DNA from: Exophiala sp. HKRS030
Lineage: Eukaryota; Ascomycota; Eurotiomycetes; Chaetothyriales; Herpotrichiellaceae
Length of the DNA stretch: 64,000 nt
Reading direction: 5' to 3'
Assembly (NCBI GenBank): GCA_023897205.1
Contig: JAHWDD010000007.1
Location: forward strand, 1,426,001 to 1,490,000
The translations under genes and the position numbers were made by a program. Positions 43,983-56,358 of the stretch are shown here, piece by piece. The notes under the pieces are model-generated. The model had not been told where the DNA came from. It was given only the letters and a program-made list of their open reading frames with translations, and did no database searches. Position 1 is the first letter of the stretch. Every line of letters begins with the position of its first letter.

Positions 43983-46900
43983 TCATGAAGGCCTGCCATG
44001 CACTTCCGCCGTGCTACCTTCGTATTCTGGGTTGTAGTGAATATGATCACTTGCGCGGTGTTGCTGAACAAACCCCATAGTCGATGGCCGGTCATTCTGA
44101 ATGTCTGCACCATGTGCAGCTCCTAGTGCCGAGCCAGAATTGCGCAATTGGCTAATATAGGACTGACGGGCAGGCACATTTTCCTCGCCGTCACGCGCTA
44201 AACTTGACGTAGTTGACTCTGCCCCAGTCGACCATCGCTTGTTCTGAGCTGCCGGTGACTGTGTACTCGAGAAAGGTATACGACTCGCGCTCAGATTGTA
44301 ACCATAGCCTTTGTGATCAGGGAACTTCGTTGGGGGGAAAGGTGGTTGTGGAGCCCTCACCCTCGATCCAGTGTCTGAACCAGATTGTCTTCGCGAACTC
44401 TTCCTCGGGATAGCAGGGACAGCTGGGACGTCCGGGACTTCTGTAGGTAGAGGCCTTTTTCTAGATTTCTTTGAAGCTTCGGAACCGATTCGACTGGGTA
44501 GCTCGATGCCGCCCACCGATTCCACCAGAGGCAACGAGGGGGGCTGTGCAGGCACATGAGGAATTGACTCAATATCGTCGTCGGACTCGACAACTGAGTC
44601 GTCATCGTAGACGCTATGCCGCTGCAGAACGGGAGATGCTATTCTTGAACCTGTTGGATCCGGTCGACCTTCGTCGATATTAGGTTGCTCGTCACGGTAT
44701 GGTTCGACATGTTGAGCTTCAGGCTCAGGCGTCGGAGGGAAAAGACCCGGTGGAGGAGCACGAGCACTCCTAACAACCTCAAAGCCTTTTGTTTTCTCCT
44801 TGGTTTTGCCACCTAGTAGTCCCTTGAACCAGCCTCTAGCTGTCGAGACTGGACCCGTTGGATCGGCTGGACCAGTTTTTAGTTTTCTTGTCCCACTAGA
44901 TAATGCTGCACCACGGACGCCGTAATAAAAGTCCACTTCTCGCACAGCATAGTCGGTCTTGGCCCGATGGGGGTCAACATTAACATCCTCAAAGGCTTCG
45001 TCATCCTGTCGTAGGGGAGTAGAGGCACCTTCTCCAGCTTCTTCGTCTAGCGCTCGGTCGTCCAGATTTACACTCTTAGAACCTTCACCCCCCAGGGACG
45101 CAATCGGAAGCCCGTTGCTTCCGGCAAGAGGGTCAATGGTATTTCGGCGTGGAGGTCGGTAATAAGGATCTTTCGTCTCAGATTTGTGATGGAGACCGAC
45201 TATTCCGCCCAGCGACGCAGAACCACTCAATCGGTTTGTCAGGCGTCTTGAAGTTTTGCTCGTACGATCTGGCGTGGTTGTACCCATTGCCTGGGCATCG
45301 ATGTTAGAGCTCAATCTGTGCGCACTCCGGCCACTATCTAACAAAGCTCCCGAGGCGGCCGAGACGCTACGAGAGCGTGTCTTCGCTTCCTGAAGTTGTT
45401 TCTGCTCAGGGTCCATGGCATTGAGCATGGCGGCATTTGAAGCCATGCTATGACGAGAATTCGCGTCGCGGCGTGGGAGTCGCCTAGACAATTGTCGCAT
45501 TCCAAAGACCTTGGTCAATCCTCCCCGAGTGGCGCCACCAGTATCTTGATCGCGTCCACCGGCCCCTGCAAGCCTGGCAACCACCTCGATCAGGGTCTGA
45601 ACCGCGTTGAGAAAGAAGCCGAAGACAAGGGTGCAGGCATGAATAATCAAGATAGCGTATCCCATCCACCCTCGTGTGGAGGCTTCGACACCGAGAGACG
45701 GCACGAATGCAATCGACAGTAGTATGGTGATGAGTCGGATGGCCGAAAAGCAGGTGTGATAGATGTTCATCGATGTTGCAGACGGAAATGGTCGAAAAAG
45801 GTTGATCGTCAGAATGAGAATTACCTCAGAGATTGCCAAAAGTACAACCTGGGCCACGCCTGAAGGCTGTACAGCTCCAATAGCAATACCCCGTAAAAAG
45901 TTGATCATGAGGGGAATCATAGCGAAAGTGGCAGCATCATCACAGTAAGTATTATATAACGGACCATAGGCAAGAACTGTTAAGAGATCGTCGAACAGAA
46001 ACGAACGTGGTCTTGTCCGAGTGAAGAGCAGCATAAGCCGCACTGAGAACAGGATCACCACGACCAACGAAACAGCCGCAAGTGCGACGGAATATGAGGG
46101 TCCTCGAGCGGCGATCAAGAGCTGATAGAAGGAAAGCGAGATCCAGGGCAGAATGAAGTAGTTGAAGGTGATTCGCACCACATTTCCGATGGTGAAAGGT
46201 CCGTTCTTGGAGCGAAAATCTTCGGCAGGTTCGTTTGCAATTTGCCGATATATCCAGCGAGCAGCAAAGCCGAGTTGTGTCAAAAGCGTGGCACCTGCAA
46301 CGATCACAACCAGCCAGACAATCATGGCGGCCCAGATGTCTCTGTCCGAAGTCATGCCGACTAATTGGCTCATTTGGTCCAGACCATATTTAGTGCCTGG
46401 CCTATATTGGTAGATGCCGTCAACCAGAGGCTGGGTCCCATTGCCTCCAGAGACAAAGCTTTCGTTGAACATCAAGGACGACCAACTGACTCGACTCACA
46501 GCAGGCTGATAGAAGCCCGGGTAATTAAGACTCAAGCTTCCGGTCAAGACCACGAATTGGATATACTGTAAGCAATCACCGAAACCCGGGGTAACGAGGC
46601 GAAGCAAATCCTCATCACGGCCAAAATTGCTGCTCCAGTTGAATAGATCAGCCGACCCCCAGGGACTGAAGACGGAAGCGGCAATTGTTGCAATGCCAAC
46701 GACAATCAGGACCGCAAGAGGTAGATACCTCAGTAAGCCATTGAGGTATCCTCCTAGATCTGGCGTGACCGTGGCAGTTACACAGCCGTAGTATTGCCCG
46801 CTAGCATCGCCTGATTGTACTTGTATAGTCGCTTCTAAAGAGGTGAAAGCGTAACTTGAACCCATGTCATGTGCGACGGAAAACGCAGGGAGTCGAGTGA

Positions 46901-47444
46901 GTTCAGTAGAATTGGCGTAGAAGGCTGGAGCTAGCGGGCAGTCGTCTTGCGTGACGGCCGTGCAAAACCTTCTGGGCTCGTCGTTCCATGGGGTATAGCT
47001 GAGAAGATTAAACCGAGTGAAGAGTGTCGTATACTTGTTGTTGGACTCGCTGACGTCTGGGATCTTGCCAAAGGTATCGTTCGGGTTCTTCCATGACGGA
47101 TCGTCCGGCGCAGGATAAGGCTGATCTGTGGCCTTTCCGGTAACATTCCCATACACGGTCACATTGAGGTGGTGTCGGCCTGAAGTTGTATTGAAAACCG
47201 CCGATACATTGAGCGGGTCGAACTGCAGAAGTCGAGGTTGTGAATTTATGATATTCTTATCCAGACAATTGTGAAATTCGACATAGGCAGCTTCGACCAC
47301 GCTTATCCAGAGGAGCAAGAACAGCGGGACGGTGAGTGAATTACTCGACATCCTCAACCAAGACCACCGACTTGGTCGATGTGTACTTCCTCCAGCTGAT
47401 CCTGTCGGGTGTTGAGAGGGTTCATGCTGACCATTGAACGCCAT
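43983..47444 (-). CDS. TRP-like (FLC family) membrane protein with ML-like lumenal domain
   Basis: Intronless, 1153 aa. An N-terminal signal anchor (about residues 37-52, ending VVEAA) is followed by a lumenal domain with paired cysteines and many N-glycosylation sites (NVT, NTT, NDT), as in the ML-like domain of fungal FLC/TRP proteins. A block of about nine hydrophobic helices follows (roughly residues 240-640). It includes NYFILPWISLSFYQLL, SFLFDDLLTVLAYGPLYNTY and the downstream INLFRPFPSATSMN, the hallmark TRP-domain pattern of this family. The cytosolic C-terminal 500 residues are polar, Ser/Pro-rich and probably disordered. Yeast relatives (Flc1-3) act in ER/vacuolar calcium and FAD homeostasis and cell-wall integrity. 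Start at 47444 is an ATG upstream of the signal segment. Confidence 0.85.
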   Translation of the reverse strand: MAFNGQHEPSQHPTGSAGGSTHRPSRWSWLRMSSNSLTVPLFLLLWISVVEAAYVEFHNCLDKNIINSQPRLLQFDPLNVSAVFNTTSGRHHLNVTVYGNVTGKATDQPYPAPDDPSWKNPNDTFGKIPDVSESNNKYTTLFTRFNLLSYTPWNDEPRRFCTAVTQDDCPLAPAFYANSTELTRLPAFSVAHDMGSSYAFTSLEATIQVQSGDASGQYYGCVTATVTPDLGGYLNGLLRYLPLAVLIVVGIATIAASVFSPWGSADLFNWSSNFGRDEDLLRLVTPGFGDCLQYIQFVVLTGSLSLNYPGFYQPAVSRVSWSSLMFNESFVSGGNGTQPLVDGIYQYRPGTKYGLDQMSQLVGMTSDRDIWAAMIVWLVVIVAGATLLTQLGFAARWIYRQIANEPAEDFRSKNGPFTIGNVVRITFNYFILPWISLSFYQLLIAARGPSYSVALAAVSLVVVILFSVRLMLLFTRTRPRSFLFDDLLTVLAYGPLYNTYCDDAATFAMIPLMINFLRGIAIGAVQPSGVAQVVLLAISEVILILTINLFRPFPSATSMNIYHTCFSAIRLITILLSIAFVPSLGVEASTRGWMGYAILIIHACTLVFGFFLNAVQTLIEVVARLAGAGGRDQDTGGATRGGLTKVFGMRQLSRRLPRRDANSRHSMASNAAMLNAMDPEQKQLQEAKTRSRSVSAASGALLDSGRSAHRLSSNIDAQAMGTTTPDRTSKTSRRLTNRLSGSASLGGIVGLHHKSETKDPYYRPPRRNTIDPLAGSNGLPIASLGGEGSKSVNLDDRALDEEAGEGASTPLRQDDEAFEDVNVDPHRAKTDYAVREVDFYYGVRGAALSSGTRKLKTGPADPTGPVSTARGWFKGLLGGKTKEKTKGFEVVRSARAPPPGLFPPTPEPEAQHVEPYRDEQPNIDEGRPDPTGSRIASPVLQRHSVYDDDSVVESDDDIESIPHVPAQPPSLPLVESVGGIELPSRIGSEASKKSRKRPLPTEVPDVPAVPAIPRKSSRRQSGSDTGSRVRAPQPPFPPTKFPDHKGYGYNLSASRIPFSSTQSPAAQNKRWSTGAESTTSSLARDGEENVPARQSYISQLRNSGSALGAAHGADIQNDRPSTMGFVQQHRASDHIHYNPEYEGSTAEVHGRPS

Positions 47445-48246
47445 TGAAGAGAACTGTAAATGGTCCTTGCTTTCGCCGCCTATTATGGTGGGCTTAATGA
47501 TACGACATTTTTCTGGCTTCCACTAAAGATGTTCTGGAGAAGGTCGGTACTCCCGTTTCTTCCTCCAACACGTAACTCGAGCAAATAACTAAGCGTGAAC
47601 GATACCGACGTCCCAAGTGACTCCGAAAGAAGGCCGTTCTAATGGAAAAAGAGGGCAACGAGCAAGGATGAGTCGAGGGGACAAAATGTCTCGGAGGGTT
47701 TGTGGTATTTTCCGGGAAGAGAATTGATAGTCGGCGGATCTGCGGAAGTCGTTCGTCAAAGGAGTTTGAGTAGCAGAATACAGGGTTTGCCCTTGGAGGA
47801 AGAAATGTACGAGATGAACAAACTGAGCGAATGACGAAAAAGGATGAAATAGTGTACAGTTCAAGAAGTCAAAGTAGAACAGAAGAGTGTGTCGAGGCGC
47901 AGCGCAGGAAAGACTTTTGAGACATACAGTTGGCGAAGAGGCGAGAGGCGAGTACAGCAAGGTTTTCCTGGTTTCCAGCCAACAAGCGTCATAACCGATT
48001 TGCTGGGGAGGATCAGGCTTGGGATGCGATGCGAAGGCGGGCGGGAAGCAGCTTAGGGCTCGTTCTGGCCTACCCAAGGCTCCTCCGGGCTGGACTGTTC
48101 AAGCACAAGCATCGAGTCCAATGATGCGGGCGCCCACTTACCCGGCAACATCCAGCTTTTGGGTCCTACTAGGCCTGAAAGCCACCCGCTAAAGGGGACT
48201 CATCGCTGCTACAATCCCATGTCGGCTGTACAGTATACTCGTACTT

Positions 48247-48264
48247 GTACGGAGTACGGAGTAC
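48247..48264. repeat. Tandem palindrome GTACGGAGTACGGAGTAC
   Basis: Two overlapping copies of the GTACGGAGTAC 11-mer in the promoter region between the TRP-like and FYVE/RING genes. Confidence 0.7.
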
Positions 48265-48603
48265 CTACCTAGCCTAAGGGCAATTGCACTAAGTACCTCC
48301 CGGCTTCGTATCCAGTCAAACACCATCCTTTGGTCCTCCATCCAATATTTTACATGGTCACACAGTAAGGTCAATTGAACCCTTGAGAAATCGACCAGTC
48401 CATAACATCCACTAGGTCTGGCGATCTCCCACAATTGGAAGGGCAGTTTGTGCCAGCACAGATGGTTCACGATCCATCGTGCTAAGGTGGCGCGGGTGTG
48501 CTCCGTATACTATTTCTGGTTCACCTGTTATTTAGTTCTCGTTTGCAGCTTGCGACTCAAACCGTTACAGACATGGTAGTAGAAATCCATCGTCCTTCCT
48601 CTC

Positions 48604-48614
48604 GTACTCCGTAC
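48604..48614. repeat. Palindromic GTACTCCGTAC motif
   Basis: Full 11-mer copy; partial copies follow at 48704-48712 and 48816-48825. Confidence 0.6.
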
Positions 48615-49413
48615 GCGGTAAGCGAAGAGTGCCAACCACCCATATGATTGTGCGACACCAATTCTAGCACGTGCCTCCAGGGTTGCCCTTTGATTCACGC
48701 TTGACTCCGTACAGTATCCATGTGCTGTTTCCTCGATCCGACCCTCAGTGGTACGCCGTCCAAGTACGAGACCATCTGGCACCTACATGAGCATGCCAGC
48801 GTCGAGCAGAGTCCAGTACTCCGTATAATGTTTCGCTAATGCTGGTGGCCGCCGCAGCCTGTATTGCAATCGTTGTGACCCGTCCGAAAAGCGGTCTTGA
48901 GGCTCGCTGACCCAAATCCCTGGTAGAAACCAATCTATCAAGATGAAGAGCCTCAGCATCCGTACTCGTACTCGTACGTGGTCGTATACCAGACGGAGAC
49001 CGGATGTCACTTTCCTGGTCGAAGGGGTCACGCGAGGAGAAGGTGGAAGATGTTCTGAAACTGCATGCTTGATTGGCGGCTGTGGTGAATGACATTGCCG
49101 TAACAGGACCGACACATTTGCAAATCACTTGTCTTGTGATTTCACCATCGCCCTTGAAAGCCTCGCCAGGTTGTGGCGACTCATTCCGTATTCTTTCAAC
49201 GAAAGTTGATTTCTCGTCATTCTTAATGCTATGTAGTCGACTTTCTTCGGGTATCGAATCACCTCTGTCGTCCCTCGCGGGCCTGGTTGCCCATGTTCTG
49301 TCGAGGTTGTTATCGCAGTCTGTTTTGGCCGAACATCTGACTGTTGCGTTCTTATCTCCTGCTTCATCCCCTCGCGGATCACTGTTCTCCGGATCTGACT
49401 GTGGCTGAAGACA

Positions 49414-51266
49414 ATGTCATCTTCGGACTCGGTCGTTTCTTCCAGCAGTGCGAGTATCGATCTTGACACCGCCACGCTTTCCGGACCTCCCTCTGGCAGC
49501 CATGGTAACAGCAATCATCAGAGACCAACGTCTTTCAATGCTTTGAATTACAGACCGCTACCTAACCCGCTCATCCGCTCAGGTTCAGGTCAAAGCAGCC
49601 AAATGTCGACTGCAGCACTCAGAGATCGTTCTCTACCGACTCCTCCGAACGAGCAGACTGCTGAAGAGCGCAGACGCAGCATAATAGCAATGGACCGCAA
49701 GAGAAGGCTCACAACAACTCTAGAGGATGGCAGAAGAAGGACCAATAGTGGCAGCTACTATGATCGAAGGACCACTCATGATGGGTACCGAATGGATGGT
49801 CCTTCAACCCCGATGCGGAACGACACAGTGGGCACAAGACCTGCACCAGAATTCATCGACTTGACAGAAACTACTCCTTCGCCATCACGTCCAACACCAC
49901 TCCATCAGACGGACGAGGTGAGGATGAACAAGCCTTCTCCAGAGTCCTCGAGGCGGTACGTGGTGCCTCGTTGGCAGCCAGATTCCGAAGTCAGCGAATG
50001 TCCTATCTGCAAGCGTCCCTTCAGCTGGATGTTCCGCAGGCATCACTGTAGGAAATGTGGGAGAGTAGTATGCAACGACTGCTCCCCTCATCGCATAACC
50101 ATTCCTCGACAGTTCATCGTTCATCCGCCGGAATCAGATGCTGTTCCATCGCCGGGGCAAGGGGTTAGAAGCCGACACGACCCGATAGATTTAACAGCAG
50201 ACGGTCATGATGATGATCCCTTTGATGCTCGAGCCTCGCCTGACCCATACCTTGCACTTGACGGAGGCGAGAAAGTTCGACTTTGCAACCCTTGCGTGCC
50301 AGATCCTCAACCAGACCCATTCCCACACTACTCCCTTCTCGAAAACGAATCCGGTCGACGTGGACCACCCTGGAGTCACACGATCGGACATGCAAGAGGC
50401 TCTAGCCATCCGTCAGGTATAAGGACAGGACCAACCATACCAGCAAGAGTCAGTATTAGTGGAAAAGTCCTTCGAAGATCCTCAGCAAAGGCTAACCGTT
50501 TATTGCAGGACGATTCTCTTCGTCATCCCATGAGATATGACGGGTCCAGCGCTTTCCCAAATCGTGCGAGTTGGACTGGTCATCCCCATTCCCAGATTTC
50601 TCCTAGTCGGTACCGCCCTGTGTTATCTACGTCAGTAGGGGAACGGGCATTCTCTGTGCCGTCAAGAGTAAGTGATGTTAATCTGGTCCCATGTATCTTT
50701 CCTGACCTTTACAGGATTTCATTCCTTCAGAACGCCGGTCCAGCTACGGCAATACACAACCACTCTCCCGTCAGCCGCGAGATGAGTCGGCCACTGGTTT
50801 CAATCGCGGCCCTTATGCTCCACCACGCGCGCCTTACGAGACTACGGCCACTCGATTTCCTGTTACCCTGCAGAATATCGTTGACGGCCCGCCGCGACCT
50901 CGCATTGACGAGAGAGATATCTGTCCTATCTGTCGACGTGCACTTCCTCCGAGAGAGCCAGACGGCACGGAGAATGCGCGAGAAGCGCACATCATGTCTT
51001 GCATCATTGCAAGAGACCCATCAGCCCGATTTGAGGGCGCTGGCGGTCCCTCCCAGTCTCGAGTTCACATGCTCCCATTCATTGCGACTGAAAAGGACTG
51101 CGTCGGCTCGGATGGTAGTCCACAAGAGTGCTCGATATGTATGGTTGAATACGATGTCGGAGATGAATTGGCACGGCTGGAGTGCTTGTGCAAATTCCAT
51201 AAAAGCTGCATTGTAGAATGGCTTGAGCGCAAAGCGGAGTGCCCAGTGCACAAACTTCTGTTATGA
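49414..51266 (+). CDS. FYVE and RING-H2 domain protein, probable E3 ubiquitin ligase
   Basis: Two exons: 49414-50667 and 50715-51266 (1806 nt, 601 aa). After a disordered N-terminus there is a FYVE zinc finger: [21 protein letters not shown] near residues 196-216, with the R(R/K)HHCRxCG motif that binds PI3P, then CNDC and a distant last Cys pair in VRLCNPC. The second exon has DICPICRR followed by an H-x3-C, a small zinc finger of UBZ/C2HC type. The protein ends in a RING-H2 finger ([12 protein letters not shown]...[12 protein letters not shown]...CPVH). FYVE plus RING recalls yeast Pib1, an endosome/vacuole E3 ligase; that role is inferred. The loop between FYVE Cys pairs is enlarged by a polar insert. 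Intron 50668-50714 ends in TTTACAG and restores frame into the RING. Confidence 0.88.
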
Positions 51267-52124
51267 ATCACGACATGACGATACGACGATTGAAGATTGA
51301 TGGACTGCTTCTGGGACTGATTTCCATCTGATGGGCATTTGGAGTTTGGAAAGGTTGGGTCAGGTCGGAGGTGCTACGTGGACAGTTATACAAGGATTCC
51401 CCCTCTGTTGATGGTATAGCTTCTCTACCTGATGTTATATGATGTTGACTCCTACTCATATCCGTACAACAACGTCATCTTCTCTCTACCTCGTGCTCTC
51501 GATCCACCACCAGCAATAGAAGAATGGAAGGATCACGCGAAAAGCCAGTCAGATTGTGCAGACACCTGATGTTCTATTATTAAATTTCGTAGTCAGAGTG
51601 GCTGGGTTCAGGCTCAATGGTTTTTGGCCTCGAAAGCCACGCAATGTCCCTGGAAGCCCCCCTGACATGGATGAAGGGTTGTCCTCTAAGTGATGTATAG
51701 AATATGTCATATTCTACATACTAGGTCAGGATGACCGTCTCCTGGCTCAATAACAACTAAACACTCGTGGGCTGTTGAACTAGGAACAGATGACAGCAGG
51801 GGCCAAATTACTGTTCGCGGTGCCTCGCCAAGAGCCCATCATCCGTCATCCTCAAGTCGGCCTTGAATTCGAGTGATTCACCCATTCGACGAGTTGTATG
51901 GATTGAAGTCTTCCTGGACAATGTTGAAATCTCGTATCTTGATGTTCGGAGAGTCAACATGCAGAGAACAACTTCCTGAACGCGACAATGGTGTCTTCAA
52001 GTCGTCGCGGTAATTGAAAAGGGAGATCAGAAGTCGGCGCTCCGGCCAACCCAACGGCGTCACAAACCACCGCCCTCCCGATCATCAACCTCGACCATCC
52101 CACCGCGTCGTGGCCACTGAAGCC
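51267..52124. other. Intergenic: regulator 4 promoter
   Basis: 858 bp between the FYVE/RING 3' end and the next ATG. No supported gene. Confidence 0.55.
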
Positions 52125-54669
52125 ATGGCGAATATCGAGCCATACAACCATATTGATCCTCAATTGCGAGCCTCTTCGTTGAGTAGTCCTCCGAATCCCC
52201 GCGATCCTCAGCATTTCCCAACCGGCGCCCCTGCTGCCTATTCGCCTCTACAACCGTCGCCCAATCCGTCCTTCCAGAGCATTCAAACACCCAACTACTA
52301 CCCTACAAACCCCCATGCACAGGAAAGCCCCGACGATGGGAGTCCGTCAGGTAATCCCGCCGATCCAAATGATCTCAAGAGACCACGGGCCTGCGAGGCT
52401 TGTCGACAGCTCAAAGTCAAATGCGAGCCGGACGACAACCATCCGGCAGGTTCGTGCAAAAGATGCGCCAAGGCCAATCGACAATGCATTGTTACTGCTC
52501 CGAGTAGGAAGAGACAGAAAAAGACAGACAGTCGCGTTGCCGAACTAGAAAGAAAAATCGACGCCCTGACTGCCACTTTGGCTGCACGGGGTAGCAGCGA
52601 AGGTGATGGCGCGGTAGACCCGACCGTATCCCACAGTCAGACTCAGCCAACAAGACCCCCCGCGTATGGAGAACAATGGCATGGTCCTCCTCCGCCGGTC
52701 ACAAGTCTGTCGCCACAACAGAGTCAACAAGGCGTAAAACGAAAGATTGCTGATTATGACTATTTTGGAGGTGAACTACACAAATCAGTGTCACCCTCAT
52801 TCAAGTCAAATGGCCCGGCCTCCCATTATCAACCTGTCATGCCCGAGCATGTCAGGCCCAAAGTCGACCCGGACGAATTGCCTCCAGTTGACCCAGTCGA
52901 ACGCGGAATCCTGGATGCCAATACAGCTAGGAAGTGCTTTGAGAGATATATGGCAGAGATGTGCGAACATCTCCCACTCGTTGTATTCCCCCCTGGCACC
53001 AATGCGGACGATGTACGAAAAAACAAGCCCGTTCTATTTCTGGCGGTGCTTGCAGTGGCATCGAGCACCATCAGACCAGACGCACAACAGAAGTTGATCA
53101 GCGAAATCACCAGAGCTCTTGCAGACCGCGTCATATTTCGAGGCGAGAAATCTCTCGAACTGGTTCAGGCCATTCAAGTGACAACATGCTTCTACCAGCC
53201 ACCCGAGAAATATGAAGAATTAAATTTTAATCAACTCATCCACATTGCCGCTGTAATGGCCATGGACCTTGGTATGGGAAAACGCGCGAAACGTGGTGGC
53301 CCAAATATGTGGCGACCGTATAATGAAAACAAGCGTCCACTTGCCGATCCGAATAGTGCTGAAACTCGACGGTGCTGGTTGGGCTGCTATTACATGTGTT
53401 CCAAGTGAGTTTTCTTTGAATGATCTCAGTCCTCGGCTAACTCCATACAGTTCTTCCATGTCGCTACGACGACCATTACTTGTTCGATGGAGTGCTTATG
53501 CGGACGAGAGTATCGAAATTCTGAATACTGCGTCAGATGCACTACCATCTGATAAGGCACTATGCCATCTAGTCCACACTCAGCATATGGCTGAAGACAT
53601 CGGCATGGAGTTTTCTATGGACGACCCTCTGTCCCAGTTGACCTTGACTGATCAAAAGACTCAGTACCATCTCAAAAATTTCGAGCGGAGGTTGAAAGAC
53701 TTGCACGCCACTGCTAACCCTGAATTGTTGAAGAAGCCGATTATACAGCACAGCGAGGGAATCATTAACCTCTACATGCATGAAATCGCCATGCATCACA
53801 ACCATAACATTGATGACTTTAGGCCGCCGTTCAACGCCACCCCAATTGAAGGACCGCCTGATCCTGATAATGTTACACCCGCTCATATTGAGGCCCTGAC
53901 GACATGTATTCATTCTGCGCATGCTGCCTTTGAAGCGTTTTTGAGCATGGACGTCAAGATGCTCCGAGCATTGCCCACGCTATTCTTCGTTCGATCATCG
54001 TATGCTGCTGTGGCCTTGATCAAACTGTATTCCGCCGTTTCCGCGAAAGGCTCCAAATTTGCCCTCATCTTCAAGACCAAAGATTTAAAGGTCGAATACT
54101 ATCTGGAACGAATGATTGATATGCTTACCAAGACGTCAGAGGGTGGCATGAGCAGGGTAGCCCACAAGTTCAGTCTCATCTTCAACATGCTCAGGAGCTG
54201 GCACATGAAGCGTATGGAGCCGATCAACAGCGGGAGCAATCGTGTCTCGCGACAGCACACTCCTGCAGGTCGGACTAACAGCCAGCCCATATACAAAGCC
54301 GTACCTCCGCAGCAAAACCCTGCAAGTCTCGGATGGAATTCACAGAACCGGTCATCGATGGATCAGAATGCACAAGCTCATCAACAACCACGGAACGGCC
54401 TCCAGATGCTCTCGGATGCAGCTATGGGACCAGGACCTGTACCTCCCTCAGTCATAGCCCCGCCACAGCAATGGATGCCGCCGATGAATCAACCGCCGAT
54501 GTTGCCCGGTGTGACCGAGATGGGTATGCACAACCAAGGCATGATACCGTATGGCATGCCCCAAGAACTCGGACCCATGGATTTCACCAATGACGAACTC
54601 ATGGCGTTTGGGTTTGGTGATGAGTTCCTTGCCATGAACTTTGGGTTTGAGCAGGGAAATTGGATATGA
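52125..54669 (+). CDS. Zn2Cys6 transcription factor with coiled coil and MHR domain (regulator 4)
   Basis: Two exons: 52125-53404 and 53451-54669 (2499 nt, 832 aa). The first in-frame ATG (GCCATGGCG) is used; the frame is open upstream without ATG. The Zn2Cys6 cluster has Cys at 90, 93, 100, 111, 114 and 121, with a long third loop (EPDDNHPAGSC). It is followed by RKRQKKTDSRVAELERKIDALTATL, a basic linker and heptad coiled coil for dimer formation. The MHR domain follows (ARKCFERYMAEMCEHLPLVVFP, then LAVLAVASS). The Gln/Met/Pro-rich C-terminus ends in an acidic/aromatic segment (DELMAFGFGDEFLAMNFGF), a likely activation domain. It lies outside the metabolic cluster, among core-type genes. Confidence 0.9.
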
Positions 54670-55945
54670 TTTTGAGTGGTGTTGTGGACAACATCACCGC
54701 GGCAGGGTCGTTTTGTATGAGATGAATTTCCTATGTTGTGTCATGGTGCTGTACATATCATTTTTTTCATGCGTGGATGATCTTTAACGGGGTTGACGGC
54801 CTCCCAGAGCTTACCGGACTAGTTGATTGATGAATTTCGTTGTGTATGGTTAATGGTTTGATACTTACATGTTACCGTATGAAGGATGGTTGATAGTATT
54901 TAAATATGCTGGACATTTGGACCGAATCATGAATTGTCCTCTGCCTTTGGCCCTCTTACCTCTGATGTTCTTTCTTTGGCCGATACTAATTCATGCCTCT
55001 CAATGCTATCGATACCGATGCCTCCCTTCCCGGTTGCTTACCTTGTCTCGGCTCGTCCTGGCTCACGGACCGAAGGACAACAGTTTAGTTCTCCTCGACG
55101 ACCAAGACCCATATGAGAGCGAGAGGGAGAGCACAGCCGTCGGATAAGATACCATGACCCGTTAGCAATTGAGAGAGTATAAGCCGGACGGAGGTAACAC
55201 TCGTGGTACGAAGGAAGACATGTGTGAGGTTTGCTGACAGACAGGAGTCCAGATTGAACGATTGTGGTGGGATTCGATCAGTTGGTCTTGGTGAGCCAAG
55301 CCACACGGTTCGGCAGTTGTGTTATTATTTGGTTACTCATTGATCAAGGGATTTGGTTCAATACTAGGTAGGGACCATAGCATCTTATTAGACGGAAAAG
55401 TATTCAAGGACGGTGCAGCGTTGGAACAGTACCAAGGAGCTAAGCCGGTCATTCACCGAATTGACCACCCATCACCACCACATCCCACCACCACATTCCA
55501 CCATAACCATCCTCACCCGGAAAGTCTATGGTTACTGTAATGTGCCAAATTGTACGGAGTGAGAGAGAGAGATGAGGAGGAGTGGAAGTTGAATTTTCTC
55601 CGGGTAATTCGTTGACAGGAACAGAGTATACAGAGTATAGAGTATACAGAGTGCTAATGCTATACCTACAGTTCTGGCTGTAGGTAATATTTACCTACTC
55701 GTCAACGTCTCGTTGGTAAAATAGGTCAAAGTCAACGTTTGGTTGGGTAACCGGGATAAACCCAGCAAAGCAGGGCTGTCAACATTACTAGTCATATTGT
55801 AGTACTCTATATCCAAGGGTTTGTTGATGGCGGAGACCTGCCGTGGAACTCCATTATTTACCCCGTAATTCGGTTCTCCGTCCGTATTGTACGGGGGCAA
55901 ATACTATACAAGTCGGTACTGGTATTATTCATTTCCTAGGTACCC

Positions 55946-56017
55946 ACGGAGTACGGAGTACTAGTTATTCCATGGACTGTGCCACTTTTGCGGAGTGCTT
56001 GCCACCGTACGGAGTAC
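55946..56017. repeat. Pair of GTACGGAGTAC palindromes
   Basis: A tandem copy (55946-55961) and a single copy (56007-56017) lie 46 bp apart upstream of sugar porter 2. Confidence 0.65.
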
Positions 56018-56348
56018 ATGGAGGGGAATCCAACTAAAAAAGCACCACTCTTTTCCGCCATACCTGAAAGACCAATACAATACACCGGTACGATTACTCC
56101 GGTAGGTATCTTTTTTTTCACTTTACGGAGTAGGGTAACAATACAGTGCAAGAAAGAATAAATGGCGGACGATGCTTAGGAACAAACCTAACCTCACTGG
56201 TTCTGGGGGGAGTCTAAAAGTTAGAGTCGAGTCCATACAGGGGTCCCCTCCCCTTCGGTACTCGAAACCTACACGTATCTTTTTATGCTGATCTAGAGCA
56301 TTGGCGTCTTGGGTTGCACTACTCGCTTTTAAGGGTAGTTGATATACA

Positions 56349-56358
56349 TATTTAAAAG
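56349..56358 (+). promoter_or_regulatory. TATA-like box of sugar porter 2
   Basis: TATTTAAAAG about 250 bp before the ATG at 56610, which would imply a 5' UTR of around 220 nt. Confidence 0.35.

Larger units (their letters stand above)
47445..49413. other. Long bidirectional intergenic region rich in GTACGGAGTAC motifs
   Basis: 1969 bp between divergent start codons. Copies of the palindromic motif lie at 48247-48264 (tandem), 48604-48614, 48704-48712 and 48816-48825, plus GTACTC repeats near 48960-48977. Open frames here, including one at 47589-48077 (-), show no family features and probably reflect 5' UTRs. Confidence 0.5.

Noticed and set aside
47589..48077. Minus-strand frame of 162 codons upstream of the TRP-like gene
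   Set aside because: No motif; probably part of the 5' UTR/promoter of the TRP-like gene.
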